DNA of 64,000 nt from Pseudomonas sp. Gutcm_11s (GTDB lineage: Bacteria > Pseudomonadota > Gammaproteobacteria > Pseudomonadales > Pseudomonadaceae), in the NCBI RefSeq assembly GCF_028649395.1, contig NZ_JAQSUW010000018.1, positions 62,001-126,000 of the forward strand, written 5' to 3'. Position 1 is the stretch's first letter. Every line of letters starts with the position of its first letter. Below are positions 41,880 through 51,808 of the stretch, piece by piece. A program made the translations under genes and the position numbers. Under the pieces are notes generated by a model. It worked only from the letters and a program-made list of their open reading frames with translations. It was not told where the DNA came from and did no database searches.

Positions 41880-43342
41880 TGCCCATGCCCCTTAATCAAC
41901 TGCTGGCGCAGGCAAACAGCGCCGTACTGATCCGCGAACTGACCCTGGACAGCCGCAAGGTGCGCCCGGGCGACCTGTTCCTCGCCGTACCTGGCCTGGC
42001 CCAGGACGGTCGTGCCCATATCGCCGACGCCATTGCCCGCGGCGCTGCCGCCGTGGCCTACGAGGCCGAAGGCTCCTCCGTGGTCAGTGCCAAGGGCTCT
42101 GAGCTGGTGGCCATCAAAGGGTTGGCTGGGCAGCTGTCGGCCATCGCCGGGCGCTTCTATGGCGAGCCGAGTCGTGCGCTGCGTCTGGTCGGCGTCACCG
42201 GCACCAACGGCAAGACCAGTGTCAGCCAGCTGGTGGCTCAGGCGCTGGACCTGCTGGGCGAGCGCTGCGGCATCGTCGGCACCCTCGGCACCGGTTTCTA
42301 CGACGCCCTGCAGAGCGGTCGCCACACCACGCCCGATCCGATCGCGGTGCAGGCTACCCTGGCCGACCTCAAGCAGGCCGGCGCGCGCGCCGTGGCCATG
42401 GAGGTTTCCTCCCACGGCCTGGATCAGGGTCGCGTAGCCGCGTTGGACTTCGGCCTGGCGGTGTTCACCAACCTGTCCCGCGACCACCTGGACTACCACG
42501 GCAGCATGGAAGCCTACGGTGCTGCCAAGGCCAAGCTGTTCGCCTGGCCAGACCTGAAGTGCCGGGTGATCAACCTGGACGACGAATTCGGTCGCCAGCT
42601 GGCTGCCGTACCGCATGAATCGCGCCTGATCGGCTACAGCCTGAGTGATGCATCGGCCTATCTGCACTGCCAGGAGGCGCGCTTCGGCGACCATGGCGTG
42701 CAGGCGCGGCTGATGACTCCGCAGGGAGAAGGCCTGCTGCGCAGCCCGCTGCTCGGTCGCTTCAACCTGAGCAATCTGCTGGCCGTGGTCGGCACGCTGC
42801 TTGGCCTCGGCTACCCGCTGGACGAAATTCTCTCGGTGATGCCGCAGCTGCAGGGCCCGGTTGGCCGCATGCAACGCTTCGGTGGTCAGCAGCTGCCGCT
42901 GGTGGTGGTCGACTACGCCCACACCCCGGATGCCCTGGAAAAAGTACTGGAAGCCCTGCGCCCACATGTCACCGGCCGCCTGCTGTGCCTGTTTGGCTGT
43001 GGTGGTGATCGTGATCGTGGCAAGCGCCCGCTGATGGCTGCAGTCGCCGAGCGCCTGGCCGATGCCGTGCTGGTCACCGATGACAATCCGCGCAGCGAAG
43101 ACCCGGCGCAGATCGTGGCCGACATCCGCGCCGGCTTCGCCAAGCCGGAGGCCGTCGAGTTCGTGCATGGCCGTGGCGATGCTATCGCTCGTCTGGTCGC
43201 CGCCGCGCAGGTCGGCGATGTGGTACTGCTGGCCGGCAAGGGCCATGAGGATTACCAGGAGATTGCCGGCGTGCGTCATGCCTTCTCCGACCTGGATGAA
43301 ACCGCCAAGGCCCTGCAGGCCTGGGAGGCCGCCCATGCTTAA
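41879..43342 (+). CDS. murE: UDP-MurNAc-L-Ala-D-Glu:meso-DAP ligase MurE
   Basis: Adds meso-diaminopimelate to the stem peptide; 487 residues. ATP-binding GVTGTNGKTSV (about 107-117), the carbamylated-lysine region and the DAP-specificity motif DDNPRSE are present, so the third residue is meso-DAP, as expected for a Gram-negative. Starts within TGATG at the ftsI stop and overlaps murF by 8 nt. Confidence 0.97.
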   Translation: MPMPLNQLLAQANSAVLIRELTLDSRKVRPGDLFLAVPGLAQDGRAHIADAIARGAAAVAYEAEGSSVVSAKGSELVAIKGLAGQLSAIAGRFYGEPSRALRLVGVTGTNGKTSVSQLVAQALDLLGERCGIVGTLGTGFYDALQSGRHTTPDPIAVQATLADLKQAGARAVAMEVSSHGLDQGRVAALDFGLAVFTNLSRDHLDYHGSMEAYGAAKAKLFAWPDLKCRVINLDDEFGRQLAAVPHESRLIGYSLSDASAYLHCQEARFGDHGVQARLMTPQGEGLLRSPLLGRFNLSNLLAVVGTLLGLGYPLDEILSVMPQLQGPVGRMQRFGGQQLPLVVVDYAHTPDALEKVLEALRPHVTGRLLCLFGCGGDRDRGKRPLMAAVAERLADAVLVTDDNPRSEDPAQIVADIRAGFAKPEAVEFVHGRGDAIARLVAAAQVGDVVLLAGKGHEDYQEIAGVRHAFSDLDETAKALQAWEAAHA

Positions 43343-44708
43343 GCCGCTGCTGCTGAGCGAAGTGGCCCCGGCGCTGGATGGCTACGTGGCGGGCGCCGAC
43401 CTGGCGTTCTCCGCCGTTTCCACCGACAGCCGCAAGATCGAGGCCGGCCAGCTGTTCATCGCCCTGGTCGGGCCGAACTTCGACGGCCACAACTACCTGG
43501 CCGAAGTGGCCGCCAAGGGCGCCGTCGCTGCCCTGGTGCAGCGCGAAGTGGCCGATGCGCCGCTGCCACAGCTGGTCGTGGCCGATACCCGCGTCGCCCT
43601 GGGCCAGCTCGGTGCGCTGAATCGCGCCGCCTTCGCCAAGCCCCTGGCCGCCGTCACCGGCTCCAGCGGCAAGACCACGGTCAAGGAAATGCTCGCCAGC
43701 ATCCTGCGCGCCGGCTTCAACGGTCCGGTGCTGGCCACCCGTGGCAACCTGAACAACGACCTCGGCGCGCCGCTGACCCTGCTGGAGCTGGCTCCCGAGC
43801 ACGTCGGCGCGGTGATCGAGCTGGGCGCCAACCATGTCGGCGAGATCGCCTACACCGTCGGCCTGACCCGCCCGGACGTGGCCATCATCAACAACGCCGG
43901 TCTGGCCCATGTCGGCGAGTTCGGCGGGCCGGAGAAGATCGTCGAGGCCAAGGGCGAGATTCTCGAGGGCCTGAGCGAGCAGGGCATCGCCGTGCTCAAC
44001 CGTGACGACAAAGCTTTCGCCACCTGGCAGGCCCGTGCCAAGGGGCGTCAGGTGCTGAGCTTCGCCCTGCGCGATCAGGCTGCCGATGTACATGCCACCG
44101 AGCTGTGGCGCGATGCCCGCGGCTGTGCCGGTTTCGCCCTGGCCGGCATCGCCGGTGCGGCGCGCATCCAGCTCAACCTGCTCGGTGAGCACAGCGTGGC
44201 CAATGCCCTGGCTTCCGCCGCCGCCGCGCATGCCCTCGGCGTGCCGCTGGTCGGGATCAAAGCCGGGCTGGAAGCGTTGCAACCGGTCAAGGGCCGCGCC
44301 GTGGCTGACCTGGCGCCGAACGGCGTGCGGGTGATTGATGACAGCTACAACGCCAACCCGCTGTCCATGTGTGCGGCAGTGGATATACTCGCCGCCTTCT
44401 CCGGTCGCACCGTTCTGGTGCTGGGAGATATGGGCGAGTTGGGCGAGTGGGCCGAGCAGGGCCATCGCGACGTCGGCGCCCATGCCGCCGGCAAGGTCGA
44501 TGCCCTCTATGCCGTGGGTCCGCTGATGGCGCATGCCGTTGCGGCCTTCGGTGGCAATGGCCGTCATTTCGCCGATCAAGCCAGCCTGATCGAAGCGCTT
44601 CGCAGCGAGTCGGGCGACACCACCATTCTAATTAAAGGCTCGCGCAGCGCGGCGATGGACAAGGTCGTCGACGCGTTGCTGCAACGGGCATCCGGGGAGG
44701 CTCACTAA
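43335..44708 (+). CDS. murF: UDP-MurNAc-tripeptide:D-Ala-D-Ala ligase MurF
   Basis: Adds the D-Ala-D-Ala dipeptide (457 residues). Mur-ligase ATP site GSSGKTTVKEM, central ELGANHVGEI and the C-terminal DDSYNANPLSM motif. The ATG at 43335, inside the end of murE, gives the family N-terminus MLKPLLLSEVA. mraY starts 2 nt after its stop. Confidence 0.97.
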   Translation: MLKPLLLSEVAPALDGYVAGADLAFSAVSTDSRKIEAGQLFIALVGPNFDGHNYLAEVAAKGAVAALVQREVADAPLPQLVVADTRVALGQLGALNRAAFAKPLAAVTGSSGKTTVKEMLASILRAGFNGPVLATRGNLNNDLGAPLTLLELAPEHVGAVIELGANHVGEIAYTVGLTRPDVAIINNAGLAHVGEFGGPEKIVEAKGEILEGLSEQGIAVLNRDDKAFATWQARAKGRQVLSFALRDQAADVHATELWRDARGCAGFALAGIAGAARIQLNLLGEHSVANALASAAAAHALGVPLVGIKAGLEALQPVKGRAVADLAPNGVRVIDDSYNANPLSMCAAVDILAAFSGRTVLVLGDMGELGEWAEQGHRDVGAHAAGKVDALYAVGPLMAHAVAAFGGNGRHFADQASLIEALRSESGDTTILIKGSRSAAMDKVVDALLQRASGEAH

Positions 44709-44710
44709 TC

Positions 44711-45793
44711 ATGCTGCTGCTGCTGGCGGAGTACCTGCAACAGTTCTACACCGGCTTCGGGGTGTTCCAGTACCTGACCCTGCGCGGGATCCTCGGCGTG
44801 CTTACCGCCCTGGCCCTGTCGCTGTGGCTCGGCCCCTGGATGATCCGCACCCTGCAGATCCGCCAGATCGGCCAGGCCGTGCGTAACGATGGCCCGCAGT
44901 CGCACCTGTCGAAGAAGGGCACGCCGACCATGGGTGGCGCGCTGATCCTCACCGCCATCGCCGTCAGCACCCTGCTCTGGGCCGACCTGTCCAACCGCTA
45001 CGTGTGGACCGTGCTGGCCGTGACCCTGCTGTTCGGTGCCATCGGCTGGGTCGACGACTACCGGAAGGTGATCGAGAAGAACTCGCGTGGCCTGCCGAGC
45101 CGCTGGAAGTATTTCTGGCAGTCGGTGTTCGGCGGTGCTGCAGCCATCTTCCTTTATATGACTGCGCAGAGCCCGGTGGAGACCACCCTGATCCTGCCAG
45201 TGCTCAAGGATGTGGCCATCCCGCTGGGCGTGGGCTTCGTGGTGCTGACCTACTTCGTCATCGTCGGCACCAGCAACGCGGTCAACCTGACCGACGGCCT
45301 CGACGGCCTGGCCATCCTGCCGACCGTGATGGTGGCCGGTGCGCTGGCGATCTTCTGCTACCTGTCGGGCAACATCAAATTCGCCGAATACCTGCTGATT
45401 CCCTATGTGCCGGGCGCCGGTGAGCTGATCGTGTTCTGTGCCGCTCTGGTCGGTGCCGGCCTCGGCTTCCTGTGGTTCAACACCTATCCGGCCCAGGTCT
45501 TCATGGGTGACGTCGGCGCTCTGGCCCTCGGCGCCGCGCTGGGCACCATCGCCGTGATCGTCCGTCAGGAAGTGGTGCTGTTCATCATGGGCGGCGTGTT
45601 CGTCATGGAAACCCTGTCGGTGATGATCCAGGTCGCCAGCTTCAAGCTGACCGGCAAGCGCGTGTTCCGCATGGCGCCGATCCATCACCACTTCGAACTC
45701 AAAGGCTGGCCCGAGCCGCGCGTGATCGTGCGCTTCTGGATCATCACCGTGATCCTGGTGCTGGTCGGCCTGGCCACCCTGAAGCTGAGGTAA
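44711..45793 (+). CDS. mraY: Phospho-N-acetylmuramoyl-pentapeptide transferase MraY
   Basis: Integral membrane enzyme (360 residues, ten expected helices) that transfers phospho-MurNAc-pentapeptide to undecaprenyl phosphate, making lipid I. Catalytic aspartates are in GWVDDYRK and in NLTDGLDGLA; the FMGDVGALALG motif and the HHHFE segment (PIHHHFELKGWPE) are conserved. Two bases after murF, six before murD. Confidence 0.98.
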   Translation: MLLLLAEYLQQFYTGFGVFQYLTLRGILGVLTALALSLWLGPWMIRTLQIRQIGQAVRNDGPQSHLSKKGTPTMGGALILTAIAVSTLLWADLSNRYVWTVLAVTLLFGAIGWVDDYRKVIEKNSRGLPSRWKYFWQSVFGGAAAIFLYMTAQSPVETTLILPVLKDVAIPLGVGFVVLTYFVIVGTSNAVNLTDGLDGLAILPTVMVAGALAIFCYLSGNIKFAEYLLIPYVPGAGELIVFCAALVGAGLGFLWFNTYPAQVFMGDVGALALGAALGTIAVIVRQEVVLFIMGGVFVMETLSVMIQVASFKLTGKRVFRMAPIHHHFELKGWPEPRVIVRFWIITVILVLVGLATLKLR

Positions 45794-45799
45794 TAGAGA

Positions 45800-47146
45800 G
45801 TGTCGCTGATCGCTTCCGACCAGTTCCGCATCGTTGTCGGCCTCGGCAAGAGCGGCATGTCCCTGGTGCGCTTCCTCGCGCAGCAGGGCGTGCGCTTCGC
45901 CGTGGCCGACACGCGCGCGAACCCGCCGGAGCTGGCGACCCTACAGCGCGACTACCCGCAGGTGGAAGTGCGCTGCGGCGAGCTGGACGTCGACTTCCTC
46001 TGCCGCGCCTCGGAGCTCTACGTGAGCCCCGGCCTGGCCCTGGCCACCCCGGCGCTGCGTGAGGCGGCCGCCCGTGGCGTGAAGATGTCCGGTGATATCG
46101 ACCTGTTCACCCGCCACGCCAAGGCGCCGATCATTGCCATCACCGGCTCCAACGCCAAGAGCACCGTCACCACCCTGGTCGGCGAGATGGCCGATGCCGC
46201 AGGGCGCAAGGTCGCCGTCGGCGGCAATATCGGTACCCCGGCGCTGGACCTGCTGAGCGATGACGTCGAGCTGTACGTGCTGGAACTGTCCAGCTTCCAG
46301 CTGGAGACTACCGAGCGCCTGAATGCCGAAGTGGCCACCTGCCTGAACGTCAGCGAAGACCACATGGACCGCTACGACGGCATGCAGCACTACCACCTGG
46401 CCAAGCACCGCATCTTCCGTGGCGCCAAGCAGGTGGTGGTGAATCGCGACGACGCCCTGTCGCGTCCGCTGATCGCCGACCAGGTGCCGTGCTGGTCCTT
46501 CGGCCTGGGCAAGCCAGACTTCAAGCGCTTCGGCCTCATCGAAGAGAACGGCGAGAAGCAGCTGGCCTTCCAGTTCGAGGCCCTGATGCCGACCGCCGAA
46601 CTGAAGGTTCGCGGTGCACACAACCAGTCCAACGCCCTGGCGGCCCTGGCCCTCGGCCACGCTGTCGGCCTGCCGTTCGAGGCCATGCTGCAGACCCTGC
46701 GCAGCTTCGCCGGCCTGGCACACCGCTGCCAGTGGGTGCGCGAGCTGCGTGGTGTGGGTTACTACGACGACTCCAAGGCCACCAACGTCGGTGCCGCCCT
46801 GGCCGCCATCGAAGGCCTGGGTGCGGATATCGCCGGCAAGCTGGTGCTGATCGCCGGTGGCGACGGCAAGGGCGCCGATTTCTCCGCGCTGAAGGCGCCG
46901 GTGGCCAAGTTCTGCCGCGCCGTGGTGCTGCTCGGTCGTGATGCCGAGCAGATCGCCGAGGCCCTGGGCGACGCCGCGCCGCTGGTGCGGGTGAAGACCC
47001 TGGACGAGGCGGTGCAGAGCGCTGCTTCCCTGGCCGAGTCCGGCGATGCCGTGCTGCTGTCGCCGGCCTGCGCCAGCCTGGACATGTTCAAGAACTTCGA
47101 AGAGCGTGGGCGCCTGTTCGCCCAGGCAGCGGAGGGCCTGCAATGA
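45800..47146 (+). CDS. murD: UDP-MurNAc-L-Ala:D-Glu ligase MurD
   Basis: Adds D-glutamate to UDP-MurNAc-L-Ala; 448 residues. Motifs: N-terminal Rossmann IVVGLGKSGMS, ATP site GSNAKSTVTTLV (Ala instead of the more usual Gly before Lys, as in many gammaproteobacteria), ELSSFQLE and the C-terminal YDDSKATN. GTG start at 45800 with GAGG upstream. Overlaps ftsW by 4 nt. Confidence 0.96.
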   Translation: MSLIASDQFRIVVGLGKSGMSLVRFLAQQGVRFAVADTRANPPELATLQRDYPQVEVRCGELDVDFLCRASELYVSPGLALATPALREAAARGVKMSGDIDLFTRHAKAPIIAITGSNAKSTVTTLVGEMADAAGRKVAVGGNIGTPALDLLSDDVELYVLELSSFQLETTERLNAEVATCLNVSEDHMDRYDGMQHYHLAKHRIFRGAKQVVVNRDDALSRPLIADQVPCWSFGLGKPDFKRFGLIEENGEKQLAFQFEALMPTAELKVRGAHNQSNALAALALGHAVGLPFEAMLQTLRSFAGLAHRCQWVRELRGVGYYDDSKATNVGAALAAIEGLGADIAGKLVLIAGGDGKGADFSALKAPVAKFCRAVVLLGRDAEQIAEALGDAAPLVRVKTLDEAVQSAASLAESGDAVLLSPACASLDMFKNFEERGRLFAQAAEGLQ

Positions 47147-48366
47147 CCCTGCTCGCCCGCCTGTTCGCCGCTCCGTCGCCGCTGCGCACCCGCCGCGGCA
47201 TCGATCTCGACTTCCCGCTGCTGGCCGGTTGCCTGGCCCTGCTCGGCCTGGGCCTGGTGATGATCACCTCGGCCAGCTCGGAAGTCGCCGCGGCACTGTC
47301 GGGCAACCCGCTGTACCACATGATCCGCCACCTGATTTACCTGGCCATCGGCATCAGCGCCGCTGTCGCCACCCTGATGATCCCGATGGCCTTCTGGCAG
47401 CGCTATGGCGCCAGCCTGCTGCTGATCGCCTTCGCCCTGCTGGTCATGGTGCTGATCCCCGGCATCGGTCGCGAAGTGAACGGCGCCAAGCGCTGGATCG
47501 GCTTCGGCATGTTCAACGTGCAGCCGTCCGAGCTGGCCAAGCTGTTCACCGTGGTGTTCATCGCCGGCTACCTGGTGCGTCGCCAGGACGAGGTGCGCGA
47601 GAAGCTCTCCGGCTTCCTCAAACCGATGCTGGTGCTCGGCCCGATGGCCGTGCTGCTGCTGGCCGAGCCGGACTTCGGCGCTACCGTGGTGCTGGTCGGC
47701 TCCTGCATCGCCATGCTGTTCCTCGGTGGCATCAACCTGGTGCGCTTCATCCCGCTGGGCGCCTGCGTGCTGGTGCTCGGCGCGATCGTGATGACCAGCC
47801 AGGCCTATCGCCTGGAACGCCTGACCAACTTCGTCGACCCCTGGGCCGACCAATACGGCGCCGGCTACCAGCTGTCCCAGGCGCTGATCGCCTTCGGTCG
47901 CGGCGAGTGGTTCGGCGTCGGCCTGGGCAACAGCATCCAGAAGCAGTTCTACCTGCCCGAGGCGCACACCGACTTCGTCTTCGCCGTGCTGGCCGAGGAG
48001 CTGGGCATGGTCGGCGCGCTGGTCACCGTCGGCCTGTTCGTCTTCGTTGCCGTGCGCGCCCTGTACATCGGCCTGTGGGCCGAGAAGTCCAAGCAGTTCT
48101 TCTCCGCCTACGTGGCCTACGGCATCGCCATCCAGTGGATCGGCCAGGTGCTGATCAACATCGGCGTGAACGTCGGCCTGCTGCCGACCAAGGGCCTGAC
48201 CCTGCCGTTCCTCAGCTACGGCGGTAGCTCGCTGATCATCTGCTGCGTCAGCCTGGCGATGCTCCTGCGCATCGAATGGGAGCGCCGTACCTCGCTGGGC
48301 AGTGAGGAAGTCGAATTCACCGAGTCGGACTTCTTCGACACCGAGGAGGTCAAGCATGCGCGGTAA
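47143..48366 (+). CDS. ftsW: Septal peptidoglycan polymerase FtsW
   Basis: SEDS-family glycosyltransferase of the divisome, 407 residues with about ten membrane helices, partner of FtsI. The conserved NGAKRWI loop follows GIGREV; the family's late motif reads GLLPTKGLTLPFLSYGGSS. The C-terminal cytoplasmic tail is acidic. Its last 11 nt overlap murG, and its start overlaps murD as ATGA. Confidence 0.97.
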   Translation: MTLLARLFAAPSPLRTRRGIDLDFPLLAGCLALLGLGLVMITSASSEVAAALSGNPLYHMIRHLIYLAIGISAAVATLMIPMAFWQRYGASLLLIAFALLVMVLIPGIGREVNGAKRWIGFGMFNVQPSELAKLFTVVFIAGYLVRRQDEVREKLSGFLKPMLVLGPMAVLLLAEPDFGATVVLVGSCIAMLFLGGINLVRFIPLGACVLVLGAIVMTSQAYRLERLTNFVDPWADQYGAGYQLSQALIAFGRGEWFGVGLGNSIQKQFYLPEAHTDFVFAVLAEELGMVGALVTVGLFVFVAVRALYIGLWAEKSKQFFSAYVAYGIAIQWIGQVLINIGVNVGLLPTKGLTLPFLSYGGSSLIICCVSLAMLLRIEWERRTSLGSEEVEFTESDFFDTEEVKHAR

Positions 48367-49426
48367 CGTCCTGATCATGGCTGGCGGCACCGGCGGTCAC
48401 GTGTTCCCGGCCCTGGCCTGCGCCCGCGAGTTCAAGGCGCGCGGCTATGCCGTGCACTGGCTTGGCACCCCGCGCGGCATCGAGAACGAACTGGTGCCGG
48501 CGGCCGAACTGCCGCTGCACCTGATCCAGGTCTCCGGCCTGCGTGGCAAGAGCAAGCTGTCCCTGCTCAAGGCGCCGTTCCAGCTGGTTCGCGCCCTGTT
48601 CCAGGCACGTCGGGTGATGCGCGAGCTGCAGCCGGTGTGCGTGCTGGGCATGGGCGGCTACGTCACCGGCCCCGGCGGCCTGGCAGCCAAGTTCAATGGC
48701 GCGCCGCTGGTGATCCACGAGCAGAACGCAGTGGCCGGCACCGCCAACCGCAGCCTGGCACCGATCGCCAAGCGCGTGTGCGAGGCCTTCCCGAATACCT
48801 TTGGCAAGCGCGCCAAGCTGCGCACCACCGGCAACCCGGTGCGCGAGGAACTGTTCCTGGAAACCCCGCGCGATACGCTGGCCGGCCGCCAGCCGCGCCT
48901 GCTGGTGCTGGGCGGCAGCCTGGGCGCCGAGCCGCTGAACAAATTGTTGCCCGCCGCACTGGCCAAGGTGCCGGCCGAGCTGCGCCCGAAGGTGTTCCAC
49001 CAGGCGGGCAAGCAACACGATCAAGTCACCGCGGAGCGTTATCGCGAAGTCGCGGTCGAAGCCGAGGTCGCGCCCTTCATCAAGGACATGGCCCGTGCAT
49101 ACGCCTGGGCCGATCTGGTGATCTGCCGCGCCGGCGCGCTGACCGTCAGCGAGCTGGCCGCCGCCGGCCTGCCGTCGTTCCTCGTGCCCCTGCCGCACGC
49201 GATCGACGATCACCAGACCCGCAATGCCGAATATCTGGCGAAGGAGGGCGCCGCCATCCTTCTGCCGCAACATGCCACTGACGCGGACAAGCTCGCCGCG
49301 CAGTTGACCGAGGTTCTGATGCACCCTGAAAAACTCAAGACCATGGGCCGCACCGCGCGCACCCTGGCCAAACCGGACGCCACCCGTACGGTGGTCGATA
49401 TCTGCCTGGAGGTGGCCCGTGGCTAA
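48356..49426 (+). CDS. murG: UDP-GlcNAc:lipid I GlcNAc transferase MurG
   Basis: GT28 glycosyltransferase (356 residues) on the inner face of the membrane that makes lipid II. G-loop motifs GGTGGHVFPALA (about 10-21) and GGSLGAEPLN; the UDP-GlcNAc pocket includes the CRAGALTVSELAAAGLPS segment. I chose ATG at 48356, with GAGGAGG upstream and within ftsW. Overlaps murC by 8 nt. Confidence 0.97.
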   Translation: MRGNVLIMAGGTGGHVFPALACAREFKARGYAVHWLGTPRGIENELVPAAELPLHLIQVSGLRGKSKLSLLKAPFQLVRALFQARRVMRELQPVCVLGMGGYVTGPGGLAAKFNGAPLVIHEQNAVAGTANRSLAPIAKRVCEAFPNTFGKRAKLRTTGNPVREELFLETPRDTLAGRQPRLLVLGGSLGAEPLNKLLPAALAKVPAELRPKVFHQAGKQHDQVTAERYREVAVEAEVAPFIKDMARAYAWADLVICRAGALTVSELAAAGLPSFLVPLPHAIDDHQTRNAEYLAKEGAAILLPQHATDADKLAAQLTEVLMHPEKLKTMGRTARTLAKPDATRTVVDICLEVARG

Positions 49427-50867
49427 GTCTCCTGCTGCTGCCCGTTCGGAAATCCGCCGTATGCGCCGCATCCGCCGCATCCACTTCGTCGGTATCGGCG
49501 GCGCCGGCATGTGCGGTATCGCCGAGGTGCTGCTGAACCTCGGCTACGAAGTGTCCGGCTCCGACCTCAAGGCCTCGGCCGTGACCGAGCGCCTGGAAAG
49601 CTTCGGCGCCACCATCTTCATCGGCCACCGCGCCGAGAACGCCGAGCAGGCCGACGTGCTGGTGGTATCCAGCGCGATCAATACTGCCAACCCGGAAGTC
49701 GCCACTGCCCTGGAGCGCCGTATTCCGGTGGTGCCACGCGCCGAGATGCTCGCCGAGCTGATGCGCTACCGCCATGGCGTAGCCGTGGCCGGTACCCATG
49801 GCAAGACCACCACCACCAGCCTGCTGGCCTCGGTATTCGCCGCTGGCGGCCTGGACCCGACCTTCGTCATCGGCGGCCGCCTGAACGCCGCTGGTACCAA
49901 CGCCCAGCTGGGTAGCAGCCGTTACCTGATCGCCGAGGCCGACGAGAGCGACGCCAGCTTCCTGCACCTGCAGCCGATGGTCTCGGTGGTCACCAACATC
50001 GACGCCGACCACATGAGCACCTATGGCGGCGACTTCAATGTTCTGAAGAAGACCTTCATCGAATTCCTGCACAACCTGCCGTTCTACGGCTTGGCCGTGC
50101 TTTGCGTGGATGATCCGGTGGTGCGCGAGCTGCTGCCGCAGGTGGCCCGTCCGACCGTGACCTACGGCTTCGCCGAAGACGCTGACGTGCGTGCCATCAA
50201 TGTGCGCCAGGAAGGCATGCGTACCTTCTTCACCGCCCTGCGCCCGGGCCGCGAGCCGCTGGACGTGTCGGTGAACATGCCGGGCAACCACAACGTATTG
50301 AACGCGCTGGCGACCATCGCCATCGCCACCGACGAAGGCATCGAGGACGCCGCCATCGTCCAGGGTCTTTCGGGCTTCCAGGGCGTGGGTCGGCGCTTCC
50401 AGGTCTACGGCGAGCTGCCGGTGGACGGCGGCAACGTGATGCTGGTCGACGACTACGGTCACCACCCTCGTGAAGTGGCCGCGGTGATCAAGGCCGTGCG
50501 CGGCGGCTGGCCGGAGCGCCGCCTGGTGATCCTGTACCAGCCGCACCGCTACAGCCGTACTCGCGACCTGTATGACGACTTCGTCCAGGTGCTGGGCGAG
50601 GTCAACGTGCTGCTGCTGATGGAGGTCTACCCGGCCGGCGAAGAGCCGATTCCCGGTGCCGACAGCCGTCACCTGTGCCACAGCATTCGCCAGCGCGGCC
50701 AGCTCGACCCGATCTACGTCGAGCGCGGCGCCGACCTGGCTCCGATCATCAAGCCGCTGCTGCGTGCTGGCGACATCCTGCTGTGCCAGGGCGCCGGTGA
50801 TATCGGCGGCGTCGCCCCGCAACTGATCAAGCACCCGTTGTTTGCTGTTCAAGGTGAGTCGAAATGA
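49419..50867 (+). CDS. murC: UDP-MurNAc:L-alanine ligase MurC
   Basis: First amino-acid ligase of the stem peptide, 482 residues. N-terminal FVGIGGAGMCGIAE, ATP site GTHGKTTTTS, EADESDASFLHL and the C-terminal DDYGHHPREV motif. A basic N-terminal stretch (RRMRRIRRI) precedes the first strand. Overlaps ddlB as ATGA. Confidence 0.97.
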   Translation: MAKSPAAARSEIRRMRRIRRIHFVGIGGAGMCGIAEVLLNLGYEVSGSDLKASAVTERLESFGATIFIGHRAENAEQADVLVVSSAINTANPEVATALERRIPVVPRAEMLAELMRYRHGVAVAGTHGKTTTTSLLASVFAAGGLDPTFVIGGRLNAAGTNAQLGSSRYLIAEADESDASFLHLQPMVSVVTNIDADHMSTYGGDFNVLKKTFIEFLHNLPFYGLAVLCVDDPVVRELLPQVARPTVTYGFAEDADVRAINVRQEGMRTFFTALRPGREPLDVSVNMPGNHNVLNALATIAIATDEGIEDAAIVQGLSGFQGVGRRFQVYGELPVDGGNVMLVDDYGHHPREVAAVIKAVRGGWPERRLVILYQPHRYSRTRDLYDDFVQVLGEVNVLLLMEVYPAGEEPIPGADSRHLCHSIRQRGQLDPIYVERGADLAPIIKPLLRAGDILLCQGAGDIGGVAPQLIKHPLFAVQGESK

Positions 50868-51805
50868 GCCTGCATTCCACCCTCGACCCCAAGGCCTTCG
50901 GCCGCGTTGCCGTGCTGTTCGGCGGCAAGAGCGCCGAGCGTGCGGTGTCGCTGAAGTCCGGCGCTGCCGTGCTGGAAGCCCTGCAGAGCGCCGGTGTGGA
51001 CGCCTTCGGCATCGACGTCGGTGACGACTTCCTGCAGCGCCTGGTTGCCGAGAAGATCGACCGCGCCTTCATCGTGCTGCACGGGCGCGGTGGCGAAGAC
51101 GGCTCCATGCAGGGCCTGCTCGAGTGCGCCGGCATTCCCTACACCGGCAGCGGCATCCTTGCTTCTGCCCTGGCCATGGACAAGCTGCGCACCAAGCGCG
51201 TGTGGCTGAGCCTGGGCCTGCCGACGCCTGCCCATGCCACCCTGGCCAGCGAAGAGGACTGCCGTGCTGCGGCTGCCGAGCTGGGCTTCCCGCTGTTCGT
51301 CAAACCGGCCCACGAAGGTTCCAGCATCGGCATGGCCAGGGTCGCCGATATCGATGCACTGATCGCGGCCTGGAAGGACGCCAGTGGCTACGACTCGCAG
51401 GTGCTGGTCGAGCAGATGATCGACGGTCCCGAGTACACCATCGCCATGCTGCGTGGCGAAGTGCTGCCGCCCATCGGCCTGGGCACTCCGCACACCTTCT
51501 ACGACTACGACGCCAAGTACCTGGCCAATGACACCCAGTATCGTGTTCCCTGCGGCCTGTCGGCCGAGAAAGAGGCGGAGCTGAAGGATCTCACCGCGCG
51601 TGCCTGCGAGGCCGTGGGTACCCAGGGCTGGGCGCGCGCCGACGTGATGCAGGACGCCAGCGGCAAGTTCTGGCTGCTGGAAGTGAACACCGTGCCGGGC
51701 ATGACCGATCACAGCCTGGTACCAATGGCCGCACGCGCCGCTGGTCTGGACTTCCAGCAGCTGGTGCTGGCGATCCTGGCCGACAGCGTAGAGGCGAGGG
51801 GCTAA
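50864..51805 (+). CDS. ddlB: D-alanine-D-alanine ligase DdlB
   Basis: ATP-grasp ligase (313 residues) that makes the D-Ala-D-Ala used by MurF; inhibited by D-cycloserine. Motifs: VLFGGKSAERAVSLKSG near the start, HGRGGEDGS, KPAHEGSSIGM and the Mg-binding EVNTVPGMTDHSL. No VanA-type substitutions are evident. ftsQ starts 3 nt later. Confidence 0.97.
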   Translation: MSLHSTLDPKAFGRVAVLFGGKSAERAVSLKSGAAVLEALQSAGVDAFGIDVGDDFLQRLVAEKIDRAFIVLHGRGGEDGSMQGLLECAGIPYTGSGILASALAMDKLRTKRVWLSLGLPTPAHATLASEEDCRAAAAELGFPLFVKPAHEGSSIGMARVADIDALIAAWKDASGYDSQVLVEQMIDGPEYTIAMLRGEVLPPIGLGTPHTFYDYDAKYLANDTQYRVPCGLSAEKEAELKDLTARACEAVGTQGWARADVMQDASGKFWLLEVNTVPGMTDHSLVPMAARAAGLDFQQLVLAILADSVEARG

Positions 51806-51808
51806 ACC

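Noticed and set aside
41831..43336. 501-codon open frame opposite murE
   Set aside because: Antisense of a complete MurE; Gln/His/Gly-rich translation typical of complementary-strand shadows.
46762..48390. 542-codon open frame opposite murD and ftsW
   Set aside because: Crosses two conserved genes; no domain.
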